From: Eumeta japonica
Taxonomy: Eukaryota > Arthropoda > Insecta > Lepidoptera > Psychidae
Direction: 5' to 3'
Assembly: GCA_005406025.1 (NCBI GenBank)
Contig: BGZK01000098.1
Coordinates: 186,001-250,000, forward strand
Length of the DNA stretch: 64,000 nt
Part shown: one piece after another, positions 1 through 11,800 of the stretch
Numbering within the stretch: position 1 is the stretch's first letter
How the letters are laid out: the number at the start of each line of letters is the position of its first letter
Program-made: the position numbers and the translations under genes
Notes under the pieces: generated by a model
Seen by the model: the letters and a program-made list of their open reading frames with translations, nothing else
Told to the model about the DNA's origin: nothing
Database searches by the model: none

Positions 1-123
1 AATTTTCAAATCTTAATTTTTTATTTAATTTCAAAACTTAGATTTTTTTCTCAAAATCATTAAATTTAACCCTTTTTTTTTGTACACACAATGCTTTTGT
101 TATATAATGAGGATATTATTTAG

Positions 124-261
124 AGGTGTGGGCTTTATGCGGTGGTGGAGTTGCGCGCGCCGCGAATGAGTTGGGATCCCACCTGGCGCAGGCGGCCTCC
201 GAGCAGCTACGTCACGCTGAAAACCACGCAGCGCTCTGTCAGCTGCAGAGGGACATTGCCG
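124..261 (+). CDS. FARP: FARP exon: end of DH (RhoGEF) domain
   Basis: The exon follows a TTTAG acceptor and ends at a GTAAGG donor with one base of a split glycine codon. It encodes about 46 residues including HLAQAASEQLRHAENH and CQLQRDIAG, which corresponds to the last DH helix leading into the first PH domain of FARP proteins. GC-rich codon use contrasts sharply with the AT-rich flanks. This is the first exon in the window; earlier exons are missing, so the exact acceptor is the least certain point. Confidence 0.8.
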
Positions 262-3200
262 GTAAGGAACCTCCTCATAAAAAATTACATAAATCAGTTA
301 AGAGACTTGCACATAAAAACGACAATGTTAGATATTGCATTTTGTAGCAAAATCAGTGGGTTGAATAAGCGCCAATAAAATTTATCACATGTTGTTGGCC
401 TAGGAATTCTATAAATTATAAATAAACGCAATACCAACGAATTCATAAGTTTTATAGAATAGTTATATTCCTATTGTTTCAAAATTTAAAATTGAATATT
501 TTACATTAATACATTTTCTTTACAGGTTATGAAAAGCTTTTGGTGGGAGATAGAGAATTTCTGAGGCTAGGTTGTCTTTACAAACACTCCAGTAAAGGAT
601 TGCAACAGAGAATGCTATTCTTGGTAATAAGAACATTTATTTTATATGTAATTTTCCTCATTAAAATAAATACATAATATAGTATATAGCTGAATATACA
701 AATTAATGTGAATCTCGACATCTATTGAGTATATAAGATATTCAAGATTTTCCCCTCTATTAATATAAAAGCATTATTAAATTTTTGTTTAATTCCTGGG
801 TTTTCCCAAGAAAAAGGTATAATTTCTGAATATTTAGAAGACAAATATCCATGGGCGTAACCAGCTCAACTTTTTACCTGCTATTTCTTTCACCAATGGC
901 TTAGGTATTTATTTTGGCTAATGATAAAATTATAGTATGATAAAATTAGATAAGAGCTACCTTTAAGATTCTTGCTCATTCTTGAGGGAAAATTGCCTTC
1001 CGAAACGAGTGGGTAAATGGCAAAGTGTAAATTTGTTAAAAAATATGATGTATTTAAGTGGTATTAAATAACCTATAAAGATAATTTTAATTTTTTCAAA
1101 TTTCAAAAATATATATATTTCTATACAGGAAGTGGTTTACTATAGTTCAAGTGCATGTGCGTGTTGTGATATGCATGACTGTCTTGTTTCCTTAATATTA
1201 TGTTATGTGTATGTATCGTTAATATTGTTAACTGTATTTCAGTGACATAATACTTTCTTAAAATCATCTTGTAGGCTTTCTTTGTGAGTTAGCAGATGTT
1301 CTCGTTTCTAGTTTTCTGACGTGATGGTATTGGCGTGGAAGGTGGGCGGTGGCGGTAGCGGCGGCGGCGGCGGCGGCGGCGGCGCGGCGTCTCGTTTCCG
1401 CGCGCACGCCGTCCTGCCCGTGTGCACTTTACGTCTTCAGGCTTGCGACCTGCCTCACACCTTTACCTTATCGGGTTAGTTAAAAGTATAGCCTTGGATT
1501 TGGAAATTGTTGTGTAAAAGGAAATTTACACAATGACATCTAATATATATTATTATATTTTCTATATAAGTATGTAATCTATGGTGAGCAGAAATTTACA
1601 CAATGACATCTAATATATATTATTATATTTTCTATATAAGTATGTAATCTATGGTGAGCAGAAATTTACACAATGACATCTAATATATATTATTATATTT
1701 TCTATATAAGTATGTAATCTATGGTGAGCAGAAATTTACACAATGACATCTAATATATATTATTATATTTTCTATATAAGTATGTAATCTATGGTGAGCA
1801 GAAATTTACACAATGACATCTAATATATATTATTATATTTTCTATATAAGTATGTAATCTATGGTGAGCAGAAATTTACATGACATCTAATATATATTAT
1901 TATATTTTCTATATAAGTATGTAATCTATGGTGAGCAGAAATTTACACAATGACATCTAATATATATTATTATATTTTCTATATAAGTATGTAATCTATG
2001 GTGAGCAGAAATTTACACAATGACATCTAATATATATTATTATATTTTCTATATAAGTATGTAATCTATGGTGAGCAGAAATTTACACAATGACATCTAA
2101 TATATATTATATATTTTCTATATAAGTATGTAATCTATGGTGAGCAGAAATTTACACAATGACATCTAATATATATTATTATATTTTCTATATAAGTATG
2201 TAATCTATGGTGAGCAGAAATTTACACAATGACATCTAATATATATTATTATATTTTCTATATAAGTATGTAATCTATGGTGAGCAGAAATTTACACAAT
2301 GACATCTAATATATATTATTATATTTTCTATATAAGTATGTAATCTATGGTGAGCAGAAATTTACACAATGACATCTAATATATATTATTATATTTTCTA
2401 TATAAGTATGTAATCTATGGTGAGCAGAAATTTACACAATGACATCTAATATATATTATTATATTTTCTATATAAGTATGTAATCTATGGTGAGCAGAAA
2501 TTTACACAATGACATCTAATATATATTATTATATTTTCTATATAAGTATGTAATCTATGGTGAGCAGAAATTTACACAATGACATCTAATATATATTATT
2601 ATATTTTCTATATAAGTATGTAATCTATGGTGAGCAGAAATTTACACAATGACATCTAATATATATTATTATATTTTCTATATAAGTATGTAATCTATGG
2701 TGAGCAGAAATTTACACAATGACATCTAATATATATTATTATATTTTCTATATAAGTATGTAATCTATGGTGAGCAGAAATTTACACAATGACATCTAAT
2801 ATATATTATTATATTTTCTATATAAGTATGTAATCTATGGTGAGCAGAAATTTACACAATGACATCTAATATATATTATTATATTTTCTATATAAGTATG
2901 TAATCTATGGTGAGCAGAAATTTACACAATGACATCTAATATATATTATTATATTTTCTATATAAGTATGTAATCTATGGTGAGCAGAAATTTACACAAT
3001 GACATCTAATATATATTATTATATTTTCTATATAAGTATGTAATCTATGGTGAGCAGAAATTTACACAATGACATCTAATATATATTATTATATTTTCTA
3101 TATAAGTATGTAATCTATGGTGAGCAGAAATTTACACAATGACATCTAATATATATTATTATATTTTCTATATAAGTATGTAATCTATGGTGAGCAGAAA

Positions 3201-6200
3201 TTTACACAATGACATCTAATATATATTATTATATTTTCTATATAAGTATGTAATCTATGGTGAGCAGAAATTTACACAATGACATCTAATATATATTATT
3301 ATATTTTCTATATAAGTATGTAATCTATGGTGAGCAGAAATTTACACAATGACATCTAATATATATTATTATATTTTCTATATAAGTATGTAATCTATGG
3401 TGAGCAGAAATTTACACAATGACATCTAATATATATTATTATATTTTCTATATAAGTATGTAATCTATGGTGAGCAGAAATTTACACAATGACATCTAAT
3501 ATATATTATTATATTTTCTATATAAGTATGTAATCTATGGTGAGCAGAAATTTACACAATGACATCTAATATATATTATTATATTTTCTATATAAGTATG
3601 TAATCTATGGTGAGCAGAAATTTACACAATGACATCTAATATATATTATTATATTTTCTATATAAGTATGTAATCTATGGTGAGCAGAAATTTACACAAT
3701 GACATCTAATATATATTATTATATTTTCTATATAAGTATGTAATCTATGGTGAGCAGAAATTTACACAATGACATCTAATATATATTATTATATTTTCTA
3801 TATAAGTATGTAATCTATGGTGAGCAGAAATTTACACAATGACATCTAATATATATTATTATATTTTCTATATAAGTATGTAATCTATGGTGAGCAGAAA
3901 TTTACACAATGACATCTAATATATATTATTATATTTTCTATATAAGTATGTAATCTATGGTGAGCAGAAATTTACACAATGACATCTAATATATATTATT
4001 ATATTTTCTATATAAGTATGTAATCTATGGTGAGCAGAAATTTACACAATGACATCTAATATATATTATTATATTTTCTATATAGTATATAATCTATGGT
4101 GAGCAGAAATTTACACAATGACATCTAATATATATTATTATATTTTCTATATAAGTATGTAATCTATGGTGAGCAGAAATTTACACAATGACATCTAATA
4201 TATATATTATATTTTCTATATAAGTATGTAATCTATGGTGAGCAGAAATTTACACAATGACATCTAATATATATTATTATATTTTCTATATAAGTATGTA
4301 ATCTATGGTGAGCAGAAATTTACACAATGACATCTAATATATATTATTATATTTTCTATATAAGTATGTAATCTATGGTGAGCAGAAATTTACACAATGA
4401 CATCTAATATATATTATTATATTTTCTATATAAGTATGTAATCTATGGTGAGCAGAAATTTACACAATGACATCTAATATATATTATTATATTTTCTATA
4501 TAAGTATGTAATCTATGGTGAGCAGAAATTTACACAATGACATCTAATATATATTATTATATTTTCTATATAAGTATGTAATCTATGGTGAGCAGAAATT
4601 TACACAATGACATCTAATATATATTATTATATTTTCTATATAAGTATGTAATCTATGGTGAGCAGAAATTTACACAATGACATCTAATATATATTATTAT
4701 ATTTTCTATATAAGTATGTAATCTATGGTGAGCAGAAATTTACACAATGACATCTAATATATATTATTATATTTTCTATATAAGTATGTAATCTATGGTG
4801 AGCAGAAATTTACACAATGACATCTAATATATATTATTATATTTTCTATATAAGTATGTAATCTATGGTGAGCAGAAATTGCAATCTGTTGTCATCAATA
4901 ATCGTCATTTTAAAATGTGAGTTTTATTAGCAATAAAAAGGCCAGAAAACATGTCTGTTAATTTGTTGCTATAAAACTTAGAAATAATTATAGTATTGCG
5001 ATAAACTAATTTTGTTATCAACAAGAATTGTAAGATCGAGATTAATGTTCTCTCGTAATGTACTCTCCAGGTTACAGTAATAGTCTCATTTTGACGCGAA
5101 TAAAGTTATCATGGGTTATCATTTAATCAATAAATAAAAGATTAAATTTCTAGACGAAGAATCGACGCTGATGTTGAGCGCCAGCAACGAACAAGAGTTT
5201 GCGGGCTGGTACGCAGACTTGGAACGCGCGATCGAGCATGCGCGGAGAGAGCGTCCAGCGGCCGTCGACACCGAACTCACGCCTTACGAGCAACACGAAG
5301 GTAGACTTAAAGCAAAAACTGGGTATCAAATCATTGTCAATCTTCTATAAAATAGCAGATGTACAATGAGTTCAATTATGTCGATTTGCTTCGCATATTT
5401 GTGTGATACATAAGTATATCGTTCAGTCATAAAGTTAACTATGTGCGTATGTGTGCGTGTGTGCGTGCGTGTGTGGTTTCTAATGTAGGTAATATAATTA
5501 ACCTGTTTTGGGTATCTATGTTTATTTTTTTGTTTAAATTAACGATTTTCTATATTTGGCATAGGAATTACGATTTTATGTGTCAAAGTTATGATATCCT
5601 AGACACGAACATACATACATACACATAAAGTCGGGGAAAAAGATTTCTTATTTTAAATACAAATTTAAGATAATTTTTCATGACATTTTATTTACATTTA
5701 ATTATGTGTATATATGCCATTTTGTTCAATAACTTGTTGCCATATAGGTAGTGACATAATCCTATTGCTGTAGAAATTTTGGGACTTCTGATCAAAAAAC
5801 TGCAACAAGAAGTTTTGTCAGTCCTGTTTTGATGTTGACCTAACACTCAAAAATTCCCAACTAAACTCAATATTTGCGGAGTGGCTAAAGATGTGTTTGG
5901 TCTGGGATAATTATATCTAAAGCATTCTGAAAAGACCAAAATAGGTGAAAATCTGAGGGTGCAAGGCTATATGGTGGATGCTTTTGGTCTGGTGCTAGCA
6001 TGATAAAAAACCACACCCTTTCTGTCGATCAATTCTTGGTTGTTTTTTTCCTACTTCTTGTTTGGTGGTTCTGCCGGGCGGTCAAAGCTTACAATAATAA
6101 TGCCCTTCAATTCCACCATGCACATAGCATTAACTTATTGCGATTTAATCCGGGTTTCGCTATAGTCTGGAGCTTGCTTCCTTTGGACCATGACCTTTTT

Positions 6201-9200
6201 CACACGTTGTTGTCGTAGGCGCACTTTCGTGCACTTTCATCACCAGTGATTAATCTTTCGAAAACGGTTCGGTTTCATTACGTTTCGTAAACAGATCGCT
6301 CGACATAAAAGATAAAAGGAATACATTCTACGTCTGTTCGGGCGCCGCCGCAGGTGAAAATTATATAATGCTATTTTGTGTTTGTAGAGGCGATAACTGG
6401 TTGCTCAGACAGCGGTGGAGGCGGCGGGTGGTGTGCGGGCGGGGGTCTGGCGCACGTATGCTGGCATCGCGCCACCTCGCTCTCGCGCGACCATATGCAT
6501 CTCGCTATGCAGGTATTGTTTTTTTTATTATTATATAATAGTTGAATCAGTTATTTTTGAAAGTCAATAAGTGCATGAGATCGAAGTTTTCAGGAGAGAT
6601 AAAAAAATTAAGTAAATATAAATCGAAGGATTCATTATATTTTTGTTTAAACAATGCAAAATATGCCCAAATTTATAATTTTTATGAATTTCGGATACTT
6701 CAAAATTGTCATGTTATGAAAAAAAATTGCATTTAAATTTATTTAAGGAATTTCTTTAAAAATAACAAAGAGATAGACGTTATGTATATTATTGGCAATA
6801 GACTCTATTAATCAATTATTTTTTCCTCATCATCATTTTGTAACATTGCCTACAAGTACGCACGAAACTACTGCTGTGAAGTTAGTTACGATAGCTTCGC
6901 AATGGCGTAAAACAGGAACGCGGGGCAGAAGAAGAAAGGGTCGGGGAATATTGAGCCTGTGCATTATATCATTCACAGGCAATTGAGAGCGGCAGAATTT
7001 CGTGCATTGTACTGTATATTTTATAACAAAAATTTATTATATTCTGGGGGCAGGGGGGGGATAGAGGTTTTCCTAATCTTCCATTTTTTAAATATTCCAT
7101 AGGTGTTTCGTATTATTTATTGTTTTTTTCCTGGGTAAATACAATAAATAATACGAAACACCTCGGAGAAATAGGGACTTATGTGTTGTTACAACAATAT
7201 ACAAGATTCGACATATGGAAAAATAAAAAGGCTTTTGTTGTTTTGATTATGCAAAAAGTGATTGGTAAGATTACCAGCATGAAAATACTATTATATTATT
7301 TCAATTTCACCATAGAGTGGACTTGTGTCGTTTCAAAAATACCTGATTCACGTTAAGATGACATGAATATCTAAACACAGTGTCCAAATGATTTTAACAT
7401 GAACACTGCATGACATGCAAAAAACAAAATTACTTTTATTGTTATTATAAATTCTTTTTTTTATGTGTTGTATAATACATTGTTAATACTTAAATAATAT
7501 ATATCAAAAATATTCTATAACGACTATGATAAAATCATTAAAAATTTTGGGTTTTTGATTGTTGTGAATATAGATTTTGATAAACATGCTTGCAATATCA
7601 ATACAGTAAGATAGAACTTTTTTGATTTCAATAACAGAGTTATACGTTTTCTGAAAGGATTTTTTCATTTCTCTTACAAGTCATTTCTTTACAAAAATGT
7701 AATATTTCTTATATTGATGTTGCTATATTAATTTATACATTATTAATGTCGTTATGCAGACTCAGTTGTCGGGGTACTTGTTGCGAAAATTTAAAAACTC
7801 ACACGGCTGGCAGAAGTTGTGGGTGGTGTTCGCCGTATTCAGTCTCTATTTCTATAAGAGCTGGCAAGATGATAAACCTCTCGCTTCTCTTCCTCTACTT
7901 GGGTAAGTTGGAATAATGTTTGGTGACTGATTTTCTTAGTCAAAAGATTGTTTTAGATTTTTATGATTCTCTGGAAATAATACTAAATCCTAACAAAATT
8001 ATGAGATCCATAAGATTTTCATAATGTTCCATGACATATTTTTTAAAAGAGAGCTTGAAAAATGGTATTGTGAAAACATGCCTAATAGCATGTTATAATG
8101 TTTTTCCTTTTTTTTTGATGAAATAGGTACTCTAAATTACTTACTCCCTCAGAAGTCCTCAATCAGAACCAATCTATTTATGTGTAGACATAAATAGATC
8201 AGGTTCTGATTGTGGATTTATTTGTTTCTATGACATTACATCAATCAGTGGGTTGCACCAAAAATAAAAATGCAGAAGTCGTAGTCCATAAGAATGTCCA
8301 TATATTTATCTGTTAAATTTTGCGGATCATTTTTACTTTTGATACGACTCGCCGACAGTATAAAGTAATTCAATTTTCTTCAAATTTACCCATACAGCTA
8401 CAGTGTAGGCCCGCCTGCGGAGACGGACGCTATAAAAAAAGACTTCGTGTTTAAGCTGCAATTCAAGAATCATATATACTTTTTCCGAGCCGATAGCCAC
8501 TATACCTATGATAGGTGAGTCCTTAAATAAGTGTTTTCTATTCTTTAAATTTGTTACAGTGGCATTATGCAATTGAAAATATTGTATCTTTTATTAGCAA
8601 TTTTTGTGGCATAAATTTCAATAAAACTAAAACTTGTCCTAATTTTTCATAACACATGAGACGAATGAATGTTGATAAGTTGCCTCCTTAAACATAAACA
8701 TTAATGCTCAAAAATTCTTAATTTACTTAAAAATGGTTTCCTTATTTTGATTATATGTCTTTTTTTTGTTACTTTGATAAATCTAATATTTTGTTAGTTG
8801 TTAGTTGATAACTATTTGCAATATTACACAAACCCTAATTTACAGTGTGATAAATGATAAACAGCTATTAATGAAAGTGACACACATTATTTTTCTTCCA
8901 TTCTAAATGTAAATGTATTTTCCTTTTTTGTAATTCAGTAATGACTGTTAGTAATAAATGATTTTTTGTAGTAATGATTTATTATAAATGTTGGTTTTAT
9001 TTAAAGCACATTATATTTTAGTAGAGATGTTTCTCTATCTATCACACACAATGTGACTATTTATTAAACTACTGAATGAGTTTAGACATTTCATTGTTAT
9101 TAAATGCTGTTAAGAAAATATTGCCATAAATACTACACAATGAAAGTGTAATTAAAATCCTATTCATTGTTCCATAATACGAATACTCTTTTGAACTTTA

Positions 9201-9734
9201 ATAAAATTTTATGATACCTTTAAATCTGAAAAAGGTTAAAAATATTAATTTCCAAGTTGTAAAACCTTACACAATAGGACAATTAATAAAATGCTAAAAA
9301 GTAATTTAACCTTTTTTAATACTAACCTATTATTTTATTATACAAATGTCTGGGATGTGAAAACTTTCTAGCCTTTGTTAAACAAATATTTCAAACTAAA
9401 ATATTATGTTAACATATTACTTGATTAACTATTAGAGTTATGAAAAACAAAAAATAATCAAAGGTATTATTAAAATAGTCAAATTATTAAAATGATCAAA
9501 AGTAAAATACAGAATAAATACACAGTGTGTATTTTTTGGTGTAAATTTCTAGTAATATATGAGGACCATATTTAATATATAAAAAGAGACAATGTTGTGA
9601 TAATTGTGAAAATTTGATCAGAGTCCTAGTCATACGACATACATACAATATTATGCGATGTCATACATTCATTGTCTCATATTTCTAGGTGGACTGAGAC
9701 CTTACAAACGACTATGCTGCGGTTCGAGAACTAA
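124..9734 (+). CDS. FARP: FARP-type FERM/RhoGEF/PH protein, 3' part of gene (8 exons)
   Basis: Gene-level entry for the joined exons 124-261, 526-623, 1312-1474, 5154-5300, 6388-6512, 7760-7902, 8398-8514 and 9689-9734. All junctions are GT-AG and all phases agree, giving 325 residues and a TAA stop. The order matches the C-terminal half of animal FARP1/FARP2: end of the DH (RhoGEF) domain, first PH domain (starts near REFLRLGCLYKHSSKGLQQR), a Gly-rich linker, then second PH domain (SGYLLRKFKNSHGWQKLWVV). In the family the DH domain activates Rac/Rho-type GTPases and the FERM and PH domains bind membranes; in vertebrates it acts in dendrites and axon guidance. The FERM domain and most of the DH domain lie upstream of the window. 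The linker between PH domains is much shorter than in vertebrates. Tail-to-tail with the cyclase gene. Family identity is from remembered family motifs, not a search. Confidence 0.9.
526..623 (+). CDS. FARP: FARP exon: start of first PH domain
   Basis: Acceptor TTTACAG, donor TTG|GTAATA, phase 1 in and phase 0 out. It encodes GYEKLLVGDREFLRLG followed by CLYKHSSKGLQQRMLFL, the hallmark opening of the FARP first PH domain (first two beta strands). Confidence 0.9.
1312..1474 (+). CDS. FARP: FARP exon: first PH domain core with poly-Gly loop
   Basis: Acceptor TTTCTAG at 1305-1311, donor TCGG|GTTAGT. It encodes FSDVMVLAWKV, a run of about ten glycines with one serine, then SRFRAHAVLPVCTLRLQ and HTFTLSG. 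FSDVMVLAWK aligns with the FARP strand that follows RMFFL, and FRAHAVLPV with the next PH strands, so the poly-Gly tract sits in the loop between them. The tract is coded largely by repeated GGC (1345-1386). The frame was chosen because it alone is open and in phase with both neighbours. Confidence 0.85.
1521..4880. repeat. Tandem satellite, about 48 copies of a 70-bp unit
   Basis: A head-to-tail array fills most of the FARP intron between 1474 and 5154. Each unit begins GAAATTTACACAATGACATC, has an AT-rich centre and ends ATCTATGGTGAGCA. Copies start at 1521, 1591, 1661 and so on. Nearly all are identical; the few variants are small deletions near 1881, 2110, 4084 and 4201. The array stops inside the GAAATT of a last partial unit at 4875-4880. 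The near-perfect identity points to very recent amplification or homogenisation. Confidence 0.97.
5154..5300 (+). CDS. FARP: FARP exon: end of first PH domain
   Basis: Acceptor TTTCTAG, donor GAAG|GTAGAC, phase 1 on both sides. It encodes DEESTLMLSASNEQEFAGWY and ADLERAIEHARRERPA, the last strand and the C-terminal helix of a PH domain with its invariant tryptophan, then the start of the linker. This exon lies just after the satellite array, so the intron before it is about 3.7 kb. Confidence 0.9.
5629..6320 (-). pseudogene. Decayed mariner-type transposase
   Basis: Read on the - strand, this intronic stretch gives broken pieces that line up in order with mariner transposases: a SLVM-type piece in the position of the 'ITGDEKW' block near 6240, GVVFYHASTRPK near 6000 (family form 'GVVFHQDNARPH'), and a terminal NKMAYI near 5720 (family form 'EQNGAYI'). 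Stops and frameshifts interrupt every part, so it is not functional. The left end contains AAGTCGGGGAAAAAG (5628-5642), a possible terminal repeat; I could not place the other end. Confidence 0.6.
6388..6512 (+). CDS. FARP: FARP exon: inter-PH linker and start of second PH domain
   Basis: Acceptor TTTGTAG, donor CAG|GTATTG. The 42 residues include a Gly-rich part (CSDSGGGGGW) and then LAHVCWHRATSLSRDH. HVCWHR-TS is a strongly conserved signature just before the second PH domain of FARP1 and FARP2. Confidence 0.9.
6851..7018 (-). mobile_element. MITE, copy 1 of 3 (about 170 bp)
   Basis: A short element with imperfect terminal inverted repeats: it starts with a degraded TACAAGTACGCACGAAACT and ends GGCAGAATTTCGTGCATTG-TACTGTA. 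It is the reverse complement of the related copies at 18813-18979 and 61246-61418, sharing the internal block that reads CCATTGCGACGCTTTCGTGA in those copies. An apparent small ORF over this element is repeat sequence, not a gene. Confidence 0.8.
7101..7163. repeat. Perfect 23-bp inverted repeat (hairpin)
   Basis: AGGTGTTTCGTATTATTTAT-TGT at 7101-7123 is exactly repeated in inverse at 7141-7163, with a 17-base loop. It lies in a FARP intron and may be a tiny foldback element. Confidence 0.85.
7760..7902 (+). CDS. FARP: FARP exon: second PH domain, strands 1-3
   Basis: Acceptor TTATGCAG, donor TTGG|GTAAGT leaving two bases. It encodes TQLSGYLLRKFKNSHGWQKL and WVVFAVFSLYFYKSWQDDKP, then LASLPLLG. 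This is nearly residue-for-residue the second PH domain of vertebrate FARP1/2, the most conserved part of the gene in this window. Confidence 0.95.
8160..8208. repeat. Near-perfect 24-bp inverted repeat (hairpin)
   Basis: CAATCAGAACC-ATCTATTTATGT is followed after four bases (GTAG) by its inverse complement with one mismatch/indel. It is intronic; nothing else is recognisable in it. Confidence 0.8.
8398..8514 (+). CDS. FARP: FARP exon: second PH domain, central part
   Basis: Acceptor CATACAG, donor ATAG|GTGAGT. It encodes YSVGPPAETDAIKKDFVFKL and QFKNHIYFFRADSHYTYDR, matching the FARP second PH domain (consensus 'DYVFKLHFKSHVYYFRAES'). Confidence 0.95.
9689..9734 (+). CDS. FARP: FARP last coding exon
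   Basis: Acceptor ATTTCTAG. It encodes WTETLQTTMLRFEN and a TAA stop at 9732-9734. The tryptophan is the conserved PH-domain C-helix residue ('RWMEVI' in vertebrates). The protein ends only a few residues after the PH domain; vertebrate FARPs run about 15-20 residues further. AATAAA signals occur downstream, for example 10184-10189. Confidence 0.9.
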
Positions 9735-11400
9735 CTCACCCTGTACCTGGTTAATGAAGAAACAACGGCCTAGTTTACAATGGTGTATTTGAAATAAGAT
9801 AGCAGAGTTTATAATGTAATTGAGAAATGTAATGCCAACTCTTATTATGAAAATATAGCTATATAGAATATGGGATATTTATTGAATAGAACATACATGC
9901 ATATTCACTCTCAAGCACTGTGATTTATTCTGTCATACTGTTACTTCTATGCAAAAACCTCAATGTAATTCAATTAATACAAAAGACGACTGGCTGACCT
10001 AGCTTCGTTTTTATTTTGAAACCGGTCTAGCAAAATTGCAGAGTGGGAATGTGAATGTTTGATCTACCACTAACTTTACTAATGTGAACTAGGCTTATGC
10101 TGATCTTATATGATATTAAATAATTTAAAGATGTAACAAGGTTGATTGGTGCCATAAATTATACATATAATGTTGTTTGCTTTAATAAACTTCTACAATA
10201 AATTAATTGTTTAAGCATGGACTAAAGGTCTCCATTCAGAAAAGAGAATTATAAATGAAAAGGACCAATATTATTATGTAAACAAAATTGTATAGAAAAT
10301 ACAATAAATTTTTCATTTTGTCTATGACATAATATTTATATAAATGTTTAATTATAAGATCGAGGAATCAAAGCAATACTGATCTTGCCTTATAGTAGTT
10401 TGTAGCTCAGTATGGAATATAATAAATTTAATAAGTTTTTCATATCACAATAAATATGTTTATCATATCACTCATATTACTTTCAAAGAAGATTGTTCAT
10501 ATATCTTATTTCTTTAATTTTTAAATACTCTTCCAAATGATAATATGTAACTTTGGATAGTGTATTTAGGGAGTTTCATTGCAATTTTATATAAAGGAAA
10601 AAATGTTTTGAATGTAATGAAAGTGATCATGGAAAAGAATAATGAATAGATACATAACTATTATGGAAATAATGAAATAATAATTGTCAGTTGTTATATA
10701 TGTTTTGAATTGTAGCCATGTTTTAAAATAAACTAGGCGATTTTAAATACATTTGTATTTTAAATATTTGTTTCATCCTAATTTTGACTTCATTTATAAT
10801 TAATTTTAGCAATATTTTCATTGAAAATAAATAATACATTCAAAACATATATTTATCATGGTTATTGAATATTCATTGTAATATTATGTAAAAATGAATA
10901 TTGACTTTAAAATGAAATTAAATGAAGTTAAACTAAATTATTATTTAAAGAATTTGCCTGTTTTATGAATGTGCTAATCTTAAAAACTAATATACAAATT
11001 TATTTACTTTTAAATGCCAATACGTCGTAAGTGGGCTCTATGTCGTAAGAGACGTAAATTATAGATATTACAATTTTTTTGTGAATATGGTTTTCTATGA
11101 ATAAACAAATCTATGGAATTTTAAATAAGCTCGAAACTTGTGTTGTGCCTCTATTCATAATTATGTAACTACCTTTTGTACCTTTGAATTACGGAAAGTT
11201 CTGCTTTCTAAAGCCAGCGATATTCATAGAAACATAAATGTAAGTAAGTTCTGAAAGTAGATACCACAAAATCATATGAAATGTATGGTTTAATTTTACA
11301 CGAATAAAAAAATTAAGTTTTCATAATGAGATTACCTTATGTCGTATGTTTTATTAATCATAAACAATTAATAAAAAAACGTGACTACAAACGCGTCACG

Positions 11401-11425
11401 ATTGGTCGCCATGTTTGTGACGTCA
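11401..11425 (+). promoter_or_regulatory. CCAAT-like and consensus CRE sites
   Basis: An inverted CCAAT box (ATTGG, 11401-11405) lies 12 bases before a perfect palindromic cAMP-response element TGACGTCA (11418-11425), about 120 bases ahead of the short reading frame at 11547. The spacing is promoter-like. Whether it drives anything is unknown; it may be the internal promoter of a degenerate mobile element. Confidence 0.35.
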
Positions 11426-11546
11426 TAATGTTAAAGCAATTTCAGCTTAGCAACAGTACAGGCAAGCAGTTGGTATACATAGATTGACAAGAAACATCAG
11501 AAATTTAGTGCAAAAAAGTATTCGTTAGGGTTAATTTTATTCAGCA

Positions 11547-11800
11547 ATGTGTGATAAAGAATTCATAAAGGCAAATTCCGGTAATATTCCTGATGTTGAT
11601 ACATTTATGATGATAAATTTGCATTAGTAAAAGGACGTGTATGTGTCTACAACGTTGAGTTCGGAGAAAAGCTTACTCAGTTACTTTGATCGACAATGAA
11701 AAGCCGAGGAGAGTTGAAGACGTCGCTCTCAGCTGGTCTTAGAACCGCATTACCCAGTGGTTTAAGTTAACAGTTGAGCTTGTGCGGTACCACGATAACT
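11547..11800 (+). pseudogene. Frameshifted fragment of a lepidopteran repeat protein
   Basis: ATG at 11547 opens MCDKEFIKANSGNIPDVDTF and stops at 11625-11627. A shifted frame continues with KFALVKGRVCVYNVEFGEKL and TLIDNEKPRRVEDVALSAGL. The pattern resembles, from memory, the N-terminus of an expanded lepidopteran protein family linked to SWIM-finger or viral-type exonuclease domains; I am not sure of that. The two frames and the lack of any downstream domain indicate a truncated, non-functional copy. Confidence 0.35.

Noticed and set aside
1129..1151. Small exon candidate reading EVVYYSS in FARP
   Set aside because: Its donor leaves a phase that does not fit the next exon, whereas the exon at 1312-1474 joins 623 directly and matches the family.
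1521..4880. Regular array could be a CRISPR locus
   Set aside because: Units are contiguous identical 70-mers with no unique spacers, and the setting is a eukaryotic intron.
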